From contig JAFUOY010000031.1 of the NCBI GenBank assembly GCA_017481595.1, positions 1-48,266 on the forward strand: a DNA stretch of 48,266 nt, written 5' to 3'. This document shows positions 23,513 through 31,750 of the stretch, piece by piece (positions within the stretch are counted from its first letter, which is position 1; every line of letters starts with the position of its first letter). The notes below the pieces were generated by a model. That model had not been told where the DNA came from and ran no database searches. It was given only the letters and a program-made list of their open reading frames with translations. This DNA is from Clostridia bacterium (GTDB lineage: Bacteria > Bacillota > Clostridia > Oscillospirales > CAG-272). The position numbers and the translations under genes are program-made.

Positions 23513-23532
23513 TTTATAAACTAACCTTCAAC

Positions 23533-23643
23533 TTTTACGCAGTAAAAATTTCACATTTACGGAGTAAATATATCACTTTCCGCAGGAAAATATCACAAAT
23601 TCCATTTGGAATTTATATCACTGCAAAAAGCCGTGCTTTTTGC
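23533..23643. repeat. Hairpin array B: five hairpins with exact ATATCAC linkers
   Basis: TTTTAC-GTAAAA (23533-23547), ATTTCAC; ATTTAC-GTAAAT (23555-23569), ATATCAC; TTTCC-GGAAA (23577-23589), ATATCAC; AAATTCC-GGAATTT (23597-23614), ATATCAC; GCAAAAA-TTTTTGC (23623-23643). Stems are unrelated in sequence, while the 7-base linker is constant in three of four places and differs by one base in the first. The fourth linker is followed by one extra base (T). The last hairpin touches the stop codon of the minus-strand isomerase gene. No coding content. Confidence 0.85.
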
Positions 23644-24612
23644 TTACGCCCAACGCATACCGCAAGGCTTTTCTTCCTTGATCATAACCTTATCAAGGAA
23701 ATCAACCGCCTTCTTAAGACCCTCATCAATTGTCATAAGGCTATCCTCATGCTCGATGGAAAGAACCTTATCGTAGCCAACAAGACGAAGCGCGCTTACA
23801 AGATCTCTCCAATATTCCTCGCCGTGACCGTAGCCAACTGTACGGAATATCCAGGATCTGTGTATTTCATCACCGTAGTGCTTAGTATCAAGAACGCCGT
23901 TTACAGCTGTGTTGATATCGTCGATTCTTGTATCCTTTGCGTGTACGTGATAGATAGCGCCCGCAAGAGCGCGGATAGCGGCAACAGGATTCATACCCTG
24001 CCAAATAAGGTGGGAGGGGTCAAAGTTTGCGCCGATAACGTCGCCAACTGCAGCGCGGAGCTTAAGAAGTGTTTCGGGATTGTATACGCAGAAGCCGGGA
24101 TGCATTTCAAGAGCTATCTTTGTAACCTTATGAGATTTTGCAAATTCAACCATTTCCTTCCAGTAGGGGATCATAACCTCGTTCCACTGATACTCAAGAG
24201 TAGCAAGGAAATCATCGGGCCAAGGGCAGGTTACCCAGCTGGGAAGCTTTGCATCGGGATCGGAGCCGGGGCATCCTGAGAAGCCGATAATAGTATCAAC
24301 GCCAAGCTTTTCAGCAAGGAGGATTGCGTTTCTCATATCGGAATCGAACTGAGCAGCGATCTCCTTGTTGGGATGTACGGGGTTACCGTGGCAGGCAAGA
24401 GCGCAAATTTCAACGTCGTACTTTTTGAATGTAGCTACGAATTCGTCATATTTCTTCTCGTCAGCAAGAAGCTCAGCAGGGTTACAATGATCCTTGCCGG
24501 GGTATCCGCCAGCACCGATCTCAACGGAGTGAACGCCCAAGGAAGAAATTATATTAAGTGCCTCATCAAGAGGCTTACTACCGTAAAGGTTTGCAAGAAC
24601 GCTTAATTTCAT
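23644..24612 (-). CDS. Sugar phosphate isomerase/epimerase-like TIM barrel (AP endonuclease 2 family fold)
   Basis: 322 residues, xylose-isomerase-like TIM barrel. Metal-ligand candidates in family order: Glu in ALEMHPG, Asp and His in NFDPSHLIWQG, His in YHVHAKD, and Glu in LSIEHED. Such proteins isomerise or epimerise sugars, inositols or 3-keto sugars; the substrate cannot be told. It starts with AGGAG upstream and lies 19 bases after the Gfo/Idh/MocA gene. That pairing recurs in pathways where a sugar or inositol is oxidised and then isomerised or cleaved (for example IolG with IolE/IolI, or 3-keto-glycoside routes). The last codons touch hairpin array B. Confidence 0.88.
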   Translation of the reverse strand: MKLSVLANLYGSKPLDEALNIISSLGVHSVEIGAGGYPGKDHCNPAELLADEKKYDEFVATFKKYDVEICALACHGNPVHPNKEIAAQFDSDMRNAILLAEKLGVDTIIGFSGCPGSDPDAKLPSWVTCPWPDDFLATLEYQWNEVMIPYWKEMVEFAKSHKVTKIALEMHPGFCVYNPETLLKLRAAVGDVIGANFDPSHLIWQGMNPVAAIRALAGAIYHVHAKDTRIDDINTAVNGVLDTKHYGDEIHRSWIFRTVGYGHGEEYWRDLVSALRLVGYDKVLSIEHEDSLMTIDEGLKKAVDFLDKVMIKEEKPCGMRWA

Positions 24613-24631
24613 ATTAAGATCTCCTGTTTAA

Positions 24632-25726
24632 TTATTTATTTTCAAAGTAGAAGGGCTTACCTGTCTTTGCGGATTCGTAAATACCCTCAAGTATCTGTGT
24701 TACGCAGTATGCCTGCTCGGGAAGAACAGTGGGCTTAGTGCCGTTTCTGATAGCGTCGATCCACTGCTGAGCCTCCTCGTATGCGGGATCGTAGGAGCCT
24801 GCATCATAGAAGGGAACGCCCTTACCGTCAAGGTTAGGTCTTGACTCGTACATTGTGTTGTGGTTAACACCGTTGATCTCAAGAACGCCCTGGTCGATCA
24901 TCTTAGCGCCTGCCTTAGTACCGCAGATAGTTGTGCAAGCCTCCTTAGTATCAGTCATATTGATAGCCCACGCGGACTCAAGGTTGATGGTAGCGCCGTT
25001 TTCCATTACGATAAAGCCGAATGCGCTGTCCTCAACTGTAAATTCCTCGGGCTTCCACTGACCGAATACGTTAGCGGATTCCTTCTGATCGTTAAGCTTA
25101 TGATATGTAGTACCTACACAGTACTTGGGCTTGTAGTTGTCCATTGTCCAAAGAGTAAGGTCGAGGGCGTGTGTACCGATATCGATAAGGGGACCGCCAC
25201 CCTGCTCATACTCGTTGATAAATACGCCCCAAGTGGGAACTGCGCGGCGGCGGAGAGCCGTTGCCTTTGCGTAGTAGATGTCACCGAATACACCTGCGTC
25301 TGCTTCAGCCTTAAGGTACTTTGCGTCCTTTCTCTGTCTGTTCTGGTAACCGATGGTAAGCATTTTGCCTGTACGGTTAGCAGCGTCAACCATTTTCTTA
25401 GCTTCCTCTGAGTTGATAGCCATAGGCTTTTCACACATTACGTGCTTGCCTGCCTCAAGGGCGTCAACTGTAATGAAGCTGTGGCTTCTGTTAGGAGTAC
25501 ATACGTGAACGACGTCAATTGTTTCGTCCTTAAGAAGCTCCTTGTAATCAACATAGGACTTAGAGCCCTCTGCGCCGAAATTCTTAGCAGCCTCAATTGC
25601 TCTTTCCTCAATAATATCACAGAAAGCAACCATTTCAACGCCTGCTACCTTCTTAAGGGAAGGCATATGCTTGCTTGTAGCGATACCACCGCAACCGATA
25701 ATACCGATTCTCAATGTCTTTTCCAT
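24632..25726 (-). CDS. Gfo/Idh/MocA family NAD(P)-dependent oxidoreductase
   Basis: 364 residues. An N-terminal Rossmann domain (about 1-125) has GIIGCGGIA for cofactor binding and the family EKP motif (MCEKPMA). A C-terminal alpha/beta domain carries GGGPLIDIGTHALDL with the catalytic-His position. It oxidises or reduces a hydroxyl of a sugar, inositol or related compound. GGAGG lies before the ATG; the promoter is at 25766-25794. It is transcribed with the TIM-barrel gene downstream. Upstream yfcE-like transcription may also read in, because no terminator separates them. Confidence 0.92.
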   Translation of the reverse strand: MEKTLRIGIIGCGGIATSKHMPSLKKVAGVEMVAFCDIIEERAIEAAKNFGAEGSKSYVDYKELLKDETIDVVHVCTPNRSHSFITVDALEAGKHVMCEKPMAINSEEAKKMVDAANRTGKMLTIGYQNRQRKDAKYLKAEADAGVFGDIYYAKATALRRRAVPTWGVFINEYEQGGGPLIDIGTHALDLTLWTMDNYKPKYCVGTTYHKLNDQKESANVFGQWKPEEFTVEDSAFGFIVMENGATINLESAWAINMTDTKEACTTICGTKAGAKMIDQGVLEINGVNHNTMYESRPNLDGKGVPFYDAGSYDPAYEEAQQWIDAIRNGTKPTVLPEQAYCVTQILEGIYESAKTGKPFYFENK

Positions 25727-25765
25727 TTAGTTTATCCTCCGAAAAATATATATTTCATTAACCTC

Positions 25766-25794
25766 ATTCTACCATAAATATAGTAAAAGTTCAA
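25766..25794 (-). promoter_or_regulatory. Promoter of the oxidoreductase-isomerase operon
   Basis: Minus strand: TTGAAC (25794-25789), 17 bases ending in TATGG, TAGAAT (25771-25766). Confidence 0.65.
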
Positions 25795-25820
25795 TACCTT
25801 TTATAATTTTGTTGTAACTT

Positions 25821-26300
25821 TTATAAGCTTCCGTGACTCATTACAAACACCTTGCCCGACGTGTTTACTACACCGTAGCTATAGTTGCCTATACTGCCGG
25901 GATTAAAGATCTGTATCCTTTTTTCAGCCACATACTCCGTCGTTTCCATTGGAATATGGGTGTGACCGAAGAATACGGCGTCTGCCTCAAGCTCCGCACA
26001 TCGGTACAGTATCCTTGTAAGAGAGGACTTTACACCGTACTTATGTCCGTGGCATAAAAGTATCTTAATACCGTCAAAATTTACTAAAATCTCCTCGGGC
26101 GTGTCGTTAAAATCATAAAAATCGCAGTTTCCCTTGACGGAGAAAACGGGAATCTTATCGTATTTTCTCTTTACCGAATCGATATCGGAAAGACCGTCCC
26201 CAAGGAATATTATTGCATCCGCAACCCCACCGTGACGATCAATGGCTTCAAGTATATTTTTACCCCTTCCGTGAGAGTCGGAAAACACAAGCAGCTTCAT
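25821..26300 (-). CDS. YfcE/MJ0936-type metallophosphoesterase
   Basis: 159 residues. Calcineurin-like dimetal phosphodiesterase motifs in order: FSDSHGR (DxH), FLGDGLSD (GD), KGNCD (GN), LCHGHKYG and FGHTHIP (GHxH). Members cleave phosphodiesters; physiological substrates are mostly unknown. The length is normal for the family. The ribosome-binding site GGAGG precedes the ATG. The gene is divergent from the three-gene module at 26409. In Clostridia this gene often follows rph and rdgB; those are absent here. Confidence 0.9.
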   Translation of the reverse strand: MKLLVFSDSHGRGKNILEAIDRHGGVADAIIFLGDGLSDIDSVKRKYDKIPVFSVKGNCDFYDFNDTPEEILVNFDGIKILLCHGHKYGVKSSLTRILYRCAELEADAVFFGHTHIPMETTEYVAEKRIQIFNPGSIGNYSYGVVNTSGKVFVMSHGSL

Positions 26301-26330
26301 AGGTATTCCTCCATTTATAATATCAAATCA

Positions 26331-26359
26331 AGTATACCATTAAAATAATTTTGTGTCAA
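26331..26359 (-). promoter_or_regulatory. Promoter of the metallophosphoesterase gene
   Basis: Minus strand: TTGACA (26359-26354), 17 bases ending in AATGG, TATACT (26336-26331). Confidence 0.7.
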
Positions 26360-26408
26360 GGTATTTGGCGCGGCATAAAATAGTAACAGTGAAAAAAAGG
26401 AGGCTTAT

Positions 26409-26627
26409 ATGAAGATTGACGAAAAGACCATAAATATGATTTTGAAATTCAACGACGATAAGCTATGGAGCACGATACAGTACGCGGTGGCAAAATCGGG
26501 AAACGATTTTTTAAAAAACGTGGAAAGGCCGCGGGATATGTCTAAGCTGAGAAGCACTCTTTCATCCCTTACTAACGAGGACATAAAAAGGGTAACGGAG
26601 CTTCTTAGCGGTAAGGGGGCAAGATAA
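26409..26627 (+). CDS. Small helical protein, first gene of an unknown three-gene module
   Basis: Not recognised. 72 residues, entirely helical by eye: ILKFNDDKLWSTIQYAVAKSG, then a loop, then LRSTLSSLTNEDIKRVTELL. A strong AAAAGGAGG site lies 5 bases before the ATG. The stop codon overlaps the next start (TAATG). CATAAAATA (26374-26382) upstream resembles the -10 of mother-cell sigma factors (CATAnnnTA), but no matching -35 is visible. The DDKLW and LTNEDIKR pieces look like those in small proteins I associate with clostridial genomes; I cannot name the family. Confidence 0.7.
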   Translation: MKIDEKTINMILKFNDDKLWSTIQYAVAKSGNDFLKNVERPRDMSKLRSTLSSLTNEDIKRVTELLSGKGAR

Positions 26628-26995
26628 TGGCAGAGGGAAACGTTAATGAGGTGCTTTCCTCCGTACTTTCAAACGAGGAGCTAATGAATAAGATATCCGG
26701 TATTATTTCCTCGTCAAAGAGCGAGAATAAGGAGGACGTATTGCCTGAGGTTATATCCGCAATGGCAAGCGAGATAAAGCCAAAGGAGGAGGGTAAAAAC
26801 GCAAAAAAGGGGGAGGAAGTGTCTGAAAAAGAAGAAAAGTCTGCAGATGTGTCTGTTTTTCCCTCTCATTCAAGTAAGGACAGTGCCGCTTTGCTAAAGG
26901 CTATGAAGCCGTTTTTAAGTAAGGAACGATGCGAAATGGTGGATAATTTATTAAAGTTTGAGCAGTTATCCGAGCTTATCAAGCTTACAAGGTGA
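26627..26995 (+). CDS. Acidic/lysine-rich protein with conserved C-terminal helix pair, second gene of the module
   Basis: Not recognised. 122 residues. The N-terminal helix (about 1-30) contains two repeats of a VLSSVLSNEE-like stretch. A low-complexity Lys/Glu segment (about 52-80) follows. The C-terminal block (about 88-122) reads LLKAMKPFLSKERCEMVDNLLKFEQL, a pattern (leucine helix, proline, LS, ER, then a second helix) that I associate with several clostridial small proteins. No membrane segment. It overlaps the previous gene by one base, and its stop codon lies in the ribosome-binding site of the next gene. Confidence 0.7.
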   Translation: MAEGNVNEVLSSVLSNEELMNKISGIISSSKSENKEDVLPEVISAMASEIKPKEEGKNAKKGEEVSEKEEKSADVSVFPSHSSKDSAALLKAMKPFLSKERCEMVDNLLKFEQLSELIKLTR

Positions 26996-26999
26996 TGAT

Positions 27000-27485
27000 A
27001 TGTATACGCGCCACGTAAATATACCAAAGAACTATAACGGGGTTCGTTTTCAACAGAGGCAGGAAAATGACAATATCCCCGTAAAGGAGCATCGACCCTC
27101 CTATAGCGGAGGGATAAAAAGCTCTCATTCTCCCCTGTATAATCAAAAAATTTCCGCCCCTGTGGATGAAATTGAGCAAATTTCAGATGTTGAGGATTAT
27201 GACGAGGAGCCCGATGCGCCTGTCGATAGTGAATCATATGTAGAAGCTGAGCCTTGTCCTGCTTGCAAAGGTAACACAGAGGAGACCAAGGGTTGTAGCT
27301 TGAATAGCAAGCCCTCTTCTCTTTCCAATTTGTTTTCCGATCTACCAATTGGCAATATACTCAGCAGTATTAACAAGGAGGATCTTCTGCTTTTAGGTCT
27401 TATTCTCCTTATGGCAACGGAAAAGAACGGATCAAACAATGATATACTCACCATGCTTTCTCTATTGCTACTTAAGCATAAATAA
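27000..27485 (+). CDS. Disordered protein with hydrophobic leucine-rich C-terminus, third gene of the module
   Basis: Not recognised. I start at the ATG at 27000, next to AAGGTGATG; the frame extends further up without a site. 161 residues: a polar, proline- and glutamine-containing N-terminal region (1-50), an acidic stretch (about 55-85), a CPAC pair (near 90) and a C-terminal hydrophobic segment reading INKEDLLLLGLILLMATEKNG then DILTMLSLLLLKHK. The ending alternates an acidic turn with two leucine helices, resembling the tails of small clostridial proteins that I suspect are spore- or membrane-associated. It is translationally coupled to the previous gene and followed by a strong terminator. 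Confidence 0.7.
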   Translation: MYTRHVNIPKNYNGVRFQQRQENDNIPVKEHRPSYSGGIKSSHSPLYNQKISAPVDEIEQISDVEDYDEEPDAPVDSESYVEAEPCPACKGNTEETKGCSLNSKPSSLSNLFSDLPIGNILSSINKEDLLLLGLILLMATEKNGSNNDILTMLSLLLLKHK

Positions 27486-27502
27486 TTCCATGCTTACTAT
27501 AG

Positions 27503-27541
27503 CAGGGGGTGTTGTATAATACAACACCCCCTGTTTTTATT
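27503..27541. terminator. Strong bidirectional terminator
   Basis: CAGGGGGTGTTGTAT and its exact reverse complement around one central A (27503-27533), then TTTTTATT. It lies between convergent genes. Confidence 0.9.
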
Positions 27542-27545
27542 GTAA

Positions 27546-28388
27546 TTATTTGTAAAACTTAGTATTTTCCTGTCTGTAATGGTTGAAAACTGAAAATTCG
27601 GCAAGTGATCCTTGCGGAAACATAAGACTGATTTCTATATCGTTACCGTTCTTTTTAACAAGAAATTCCACGCCCTTTTCATTACAAATTACTCTTGTAA
27701 ACATACACGCAGTTGACGTTTCGGGATATTCCTTACACAGATTATAAATACCGTCCACATCTGTTTTATTTTTACTCCTTGCCCTAAAAATAAGCTTTTC
27801 GCCATAGGGATCATCCTGCAGGCTACTAACCTTGATATCCCCTACAGCTCCCATTTCGTGAAGGATGGAAAGAGCGCAGGAAATTATTATTTTTCCGTAG
27901 TAGGTATCTATCTTCATATACTTATCGTCTTCCCACTCTAATACTAATTTGTTTTTCATAGAGTGGGAGCTTCTTACCGCGTATAAGTAAGCTTCGTTTA
28001 TTACTTCTCCTACATTTACACTCATTCTACGGTCTGTTCCCCTGCTGAGTGTAGAAAAAACAGCCTCCATTTTATCAACCTGTTGCTTTGTCAGCTCGTA
28101 AACACCATCAGCTATCAGAATCACCTCATAATGTCTGGAAAAGCCTGTGCCCACCAATGCTACCATTCCTTTTCTGTATCCCTCAATATATGTATCTATA
28201 AATCTTGCCTTAAAGCCGTCTATGGAGGATTTAAACATAAAATCACTGGTGAAAATATCAAACATATTGGTGCTTTTATAGCTCTTATATAATATACCCT
28301 CAGTATATCTGTTGATATAAATTGGATCACCCGAAAGATTAGCAAGAAAATATAGTATATTTTTATTTTCTCCCCTTGATACGATCAT
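27546..28388 (-). CDS. Uncharacterised protein, possibly a degenerate histidine-kinase-like ATPase fold
   Basis: Not recognised with confidence. 280 residues, no signal peptide or membrane helix. The N-terminal half reads like a PAS-type sensor: PIYINRYTEGILY, then alternating strands to VILIADGVYELTKQQVDKMEAVFSTL, where a helical linker begins. The C-terminal half (about 120-270) has the order of an HATPase domain: the helix IIISCALSILHEMG, strands IKVSSLQDD and EKLIFRAR, a helix around TACMFTRVICNEKG, and the end strand DIEISLMFPQG. The N-box Asn and glycine-rich G boxes are missing, so ATP binding is doubtful. AAAGGAG precedes the ATG. It is divergent from hprK with only 84 bases between starts, so regulation may be shared. 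Confidence 0.6.
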   Translation of the reverse strand: MIVSRGENKNILYFLANLSGDPIYINRYTEGILYKSYKSTNMFDIFTSDFMFKSSIDGFKARFIDTYIEGYRKGMVALVGTGFSRHYEVILIADGVYELTKQQVDKMEAVFSTLSRGTDRRMSVNVGEVINEAYLYAVRSSHSMKNKLVLEWEDDKYMKIDTYYGKIIISCALSILHEMGAVGDIKVSSLQDDPYGEKLIFRARSKNKTDVDGIYNLCKEYPETSTACMFTRVICNEKGVEFLVKKNGNDIEISLMFPQGSLAEFSVFNHYRQENTKFYK

Positions 28389-28406
28389 TATTTTTCTCCT
28401 TTAATG

Positions 28407-28458
28407 TTGAATTTGTACAAGTTATATGCTAAAATATAGATAGAAATACTTATCTATA
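28407..28458 (+). promoter_or_regulatory. hprK promoter with overlapping inverted repeat
   Basis: TTGAAT (28407-28412), 17 bases ending in TATGC, TAAAAT (28430-28435). ATATAGATA (28434-28442) and TATCTATAT (28451-28459) form an inverted repeat that begins in the -10 and spans the expected start of transcription; as RNA it would be a hairpin just before the ribosome-binding site CGGAGGT. Confidence 0.6.
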
Positions 28459-28472
28459 TACGGAGGTAGATT

Positions 28473-29414
28473 ATGGATCAGCTTATGTCGGCATCCATTA
28501 AATTGGAAAAGGTAATACAAGAATTTAACCTTGAGATTTTAAATAAGCCAAACGACCTTAATGAGCGCGTAATTACTCAGTCGGCGGTTAATCGCCCCGG
28601 TCTTCCATTAGCGGGCTTTTTTGATTGCTTTGTGCCCGAAAGAATACAGGTAATTGGTAGAATGGAGCATTTGTATCTTGAAAAGCTTCCTCCCGAGGAG
28701 CGCAAGACAAGAATCAAGGAGTTTTACTCTAAGCAGCCCGTTGCCGTTGTAGTATCAAGGGGTATGGAGCCTTTTCCCGAAGCGATGAAGTATGCAAAAA
28801 AATATAATGTTCCCCTTCTTCATACAAAAAGATCCACTTCCCAGTTCATTGCGGCAATAATAAGCTATCTTTCCGTTACTTTGGCACCAAAAATAACACG
28901 CCACGGCGTACTCGTTGAGGTGTACGGTGAGGGTATTCTTATTCTTGGTGATAGCGGAATAGGTAAAAGTGAGACCGCCATTGAGCTTATTAAGCGCGGA
29001 CACAGACTTATTGCAGATGACGCAGTTGAGATCAGCCGTGTGTCTGACATCACCCTCGTAGGCAGAGCGCCCGAAATAATCAGACACTATATGGAGCTTC
29101 GCGGTATCGGTATTATCGATATTCGCCGTATTTACGGTACTGGTGCCGTTAAGGATAGTGAAAAGATCCAGCTTATTGTAAAGCTTGAGCATTGGGTACA
29201 GGGCAAAATGTACGACAGAATGGGGCTTGAAAACGAATACCAGGAGATACTTGGTATTAAGATTCCTTCCATTACCATTCCCGTGCGTCCCGGCCGTAAC
29301 CTTGCGGTTATTCTTGAAATTGCGGCTATGAACTTCCGTCTTAAGAAGATGGGCTACAACACCGCGGAGGAGTTTAACAGGAGACTTGAAGAGGAATTCA
29401 AGCCAAAACAATAA
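28473..29414 (+). CDS. hprK: HPr kinase/phosphorylase
   Basis: 313 residues. It phosphorylates and dephosphorylates Ser46 of HPr according to ATP, fructose-bisphosphate and phosphate levels, the key switch of carbon catabolite control in Bacillota. The N-terminal domain (about 1-130) precedes the kinase core: conserved His144 (RHGVLVEVYG), Walker A GDSGIGKS (159-166), and the family signature ELRGIGIIDIRRIYGTGAV (209-226, approximately). Length and motifs match the family. GGAGGT lies before the ATG. No HPr or lgt gene is adjacent in the window; the next gene is convergent. Confidence 0.97.
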   Translation: MDQLMSASIKLEKVIQEFNLEILNKPNDLNERVITQSAVNRPGLPLAGFFDCFVPERIQVIGRMEHLYLEKLPPEERKTRIKEFYSKQPVAVVVSRGMEPFPEAMKYAKKYNVPLLHTKRSTSQFIAAIISYLSVTLAPKITRHGVLVEVYGEGILILGDSGIGKSETAIELIKRGHRLIADDAVEISRVSDITLVGRAPEIIRHYMELRGIGIIDIRRIYGTGAVKDSEKIQLIVKLEHWVQGKMYDRMGLENEYQEILGIKIPSITIPVRPGRNLAVILEIAAMNFRLKKMGYNTAEEFNRRLEEEFKPKQ

Positions 29415-29430
29415 CAAATTTAATATTATA

Positions 29431-29470
29431 AAAGCAAAGGGCTGTCAGAATGGCAGTCCTTTTGCTTTAT
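29431..29470 (+). terminator. Terminator of hprK
   Basis: AAAGCAAAGGGCTGTCA pairs with TGGCAGTCCTTTTGCTTT around GAA; the T-rich 3' arm supplies the tail. The A-rich 5' arm lets it serve the convergent GH36 gene too. Confidence 0.75.
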
Positions 29471-29481
29471 AAAATTTCAGA

Positions 29482-31665
29482 TTATGCAAGTGTAATATGA
29501 TACAAATTAGAGGGGTATGAGAAGAAATCATACTTATAACGTATGCCGACGGTCATAAGCGCCTGTCCAAGGTACTTCTCCTCTGAGCCGTTTATACGGT
29601 AGAACTTGTTGGGGCAAAGTCCCTTTACCTTAAAGGTTTCGGGTGCGGAGTTTGCATCCTGTCCGTAACGAACCGCGCATACGAGAGCCTCACTACCGTC
29701 CTCTCTTGCTACCTCCCAAGCGCAGTAGAGACTATTTTCCTCATCAAAGGGAGATGAAAGTCTGTAATAATCTCCAAACTGAATAAGGTTGTAATATTTC
29801 TTGAATTCTACAATCTGACGCTTGATTTCTGCCTTTTCCTCATCTGTCATCTTGGTGATATCAAGTTCAAGACCGTAGGTACCGAAATAAGCCACGTTTC
29901 CTCTTGTCTGTAAGGGTGTAACACGGGCATTCTGGTGGTTAGGGCATACGGAAACGTGTGCGCCCATTGTACGAACGGGGTATGCAAAGGAGGTACCGTA
30001 CTGAATTTTAAGACGGTCTATAGCGTCGGAGTTATCACTTGTCCATACCTGGGGCATATAGTAAAGCATACCGCAGTCAAATCGTCCGCCGCCGCCCGAG
30101 CAACTTTCAAATAAAATGTGGGGGAATTTAGAAGTGATCCTTTCAAGAAGATCGTAAAGACCAAGCATATAGCGGTGATATACCTCACCCTGCTTTTCCG
30201 CGGGTAATGCAACGCTGTAAAGGTCGGAGATGTGTCTGTTAAAGTCCCATTTTACATAGGAAATGTTTGCATTCTCAAGCACCTTACAAAGCTGCTCATA
30301 AATATTATCGCAAACCTCCTTACGGGAGTAGTCAAGAATGTACTGCCATCTTGAAATTTGAGGCTCTCTGCCCGGAATCTTGAAGGCGTAGTCGGGATGC
30401 TCTTTATAAAGCTCGCTCACTGAGGAGATACATTCGGGCTCAAACCATATACCGAACTTAAGTCCCTCGTTATTTACTCTTTCAGCAAGGCTCTTAAGAG
30501 TACCCTGAAGCTTTTCCTCGTTGGGGAACCAGTCGCCAAGGGAGGTTGTATCGTTGTCTCTGTTACCAAACCAACCGTCATCCATAACCAAAAGCTCAAC
30601 ACCGATCTTAGCCGCATCACGAGCCATAGAAACGAGCTTATCCGCGTTAAAATCAAAATATGTAGCTTCCCAGTTGTTAATAAGAACGGGTCTTTCTGCG
30701 TACTTATACTCACCTCTGCAGAGGTTATTTCTTATAGCCTTATGGAAGCAATTTGACATTTTGCCAAAGCCCGCATCACTATAAACCATTGCAACCTCGG
30801 GGGTGCAGAACACGTCCCCTGCGGGTACCTCATAATTAAAGTTTTCGGGATTGATACCGATTATAACCCTTGTCTTGTCCATATGGTCCATTTCAGCGAT
30901 GACCATAAAATTACCGCTGTAAACGAGAGCCATACCCCAAGCGTCGCCGTAATCCTCGTTTGTTTCTCTGTCCGCAATTATAACAAAGGGGTTTTGCATA
31001 TGGCTGGAAGCGCCGCGTACGCTTTCTACGGTTAATCTTGAGTGGTTTATATTAGCGCGCTCATACATTCTTTCTCTCGTATGTCTTCCATAAAAGCTTA
31101 CCATATCGTATCTACCGTTAGGAAGGTCAAGAGTTGCGCTTAAAGCTCTTTCAAGCTTAATGGATCTATCGGATTTATTTTCAATTCTTACAGCTCTTGT
31201 AATAAGATCGTATTCCTCTAAGACGCCGTAATACATATGAAAATATATATCGTAAAGGCTATCCTTAAGAGTGATTACAAGAGTTTCTCCCTCTTCTCCA
31301 TAGAATGCGGGAAGTCCGGGAATTGAATATTTACCCTTAATTACCTCTGCGCTGTAAAATCTTGGATCAGCCGCCAAGCTGCCATCATGGTTGCGAAGTG
31401 CAAGGGCGTTTATTCTGAAATCGCCAAGGCCGCAAGCAGAAAGCTCAAGGGGGGCGTGGTTATTGGAATAGTTCACACGGTCTATAGGGTTTGGAGAAAA
31501 AGATACAACACCAAGCCAAGCGGAATAAGAAAGATCTACGTATTCCATTCTCTTGCCGTAGTAAATATGCTGCAAAACCCCAAAATCATCTACCTTCATC
31601 TGGTACATAGTATTTTTTGTATACAGGGTAAAGGTTTTGTCCTGTTTATTCTCAAAAATAGCCAT
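29482..31665 (-). CDS. Alpha-galactosidase, GH36
   Basis: 727 residues, the length of the large tetrameric GH36 enzymes (AgaN, MelA), without signal peptide, so it acts on imported raffinose-type sugars or melibiose. An N-terminal beta-supersandwich (about 1-325) is followed by a TIM barrel (about 325-640) and a C-terminal beta domain. Asp474 in YVKWDFNRH is the nucleophile and Asp544 in WTSDNSDAIDRL the acid/base; MDDGWFGNRDND and FESCSGGGGRFD are further substrate-site blocks. AAAGGAGC precedes the ATG. It lies downstream of a solute-binding lipoprotein gene on the same strand but has its own promoter (31692-31720). Confidence 0.96.
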   Translation of the reverse strand: MAIFENKQDKTFTLYTKNTMYQMKVDDFGVLQHIYYGKRMEYVDLSYSAWLGVVSFSPNPIDRVNYSNNHAPLELSACGLGDFRINALALRNHDGSLAADPRFYSAEVIKGKYSIPGLPAFYGEEGETLVITLKDSLYDIYFHMYYGVLEEYDLITRAVRIENKSDRSIKLERALSATLDLPNGRYDMVSFYGRHTRERMYERANINHSRLTVESVRGASSHMQNPFVIIADRETNEDYGDAWGMALVYSGNFMVIAEMDHMDKTRVIIGINPENFNYEVPAGDVFCTPEVAMVYSDAGFGKMSNCFHKAIRNNLCRGEYKYAERPVLINNWEATYFDFNADKLVSMARDAAKIGVELLVMDDGWFGNRDNDTTSLGDWFPNEEKLQGTLKSLAERVNNEGLKFGIWFEPECISSVSELYKEHPDYAFKIPGREPQISRWQYILDYSRKEVCDNIYEQLCKVLENANISYVKWDFNRHISDLYSVALPAEKQGEVYHRYMLGLYDLLERITSKFPHILFESCSGGGGRFDCGMLYYMPQVWTSDNSDAIDRLKIQYGTSFAYPVRTMGAHVSVCPNHQNARVTPLQTRGNVAYFGTYGLELDITKMTDEEKAEIKRQIVEFKKYYNLIQFGDYYRLSSPFDEENSLYCAWEVAREDGSEALVCAVRYGQDANSAPETFKVKGLCPNKFYRINGSEEKYLGQALMTVGIRYKYDFFSYPSNLYHITLA

Positions 31666-31691
31666 ATAAAGCTCCTTTACTTTTTTTCTTT

Positions 31692-31720
31692 ATTTTACCA
31701 TAAATTTGTATTTATTTCAA
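31692..31720 (-). promoter_or_regulatory. Promoter of the GH36 gene
   Basis: Minus strand: TTGAAA (31720-31715), 17 bases ending in TATGG, TAAAAT (31697-31692). No catabolite-responsive element was found near it. Confidence 0.7.
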
Positions 31721-31750
31721 CACCTTATACGGTAAATCTTATTTAAATAT

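Noticed and set aside
31666-31740. Catabolite-responsive element near the GH36 promoter
   Set aside because: No sequence close to WTGNAANCGNWNNCW was found by eye, despite the hprK neighbour.
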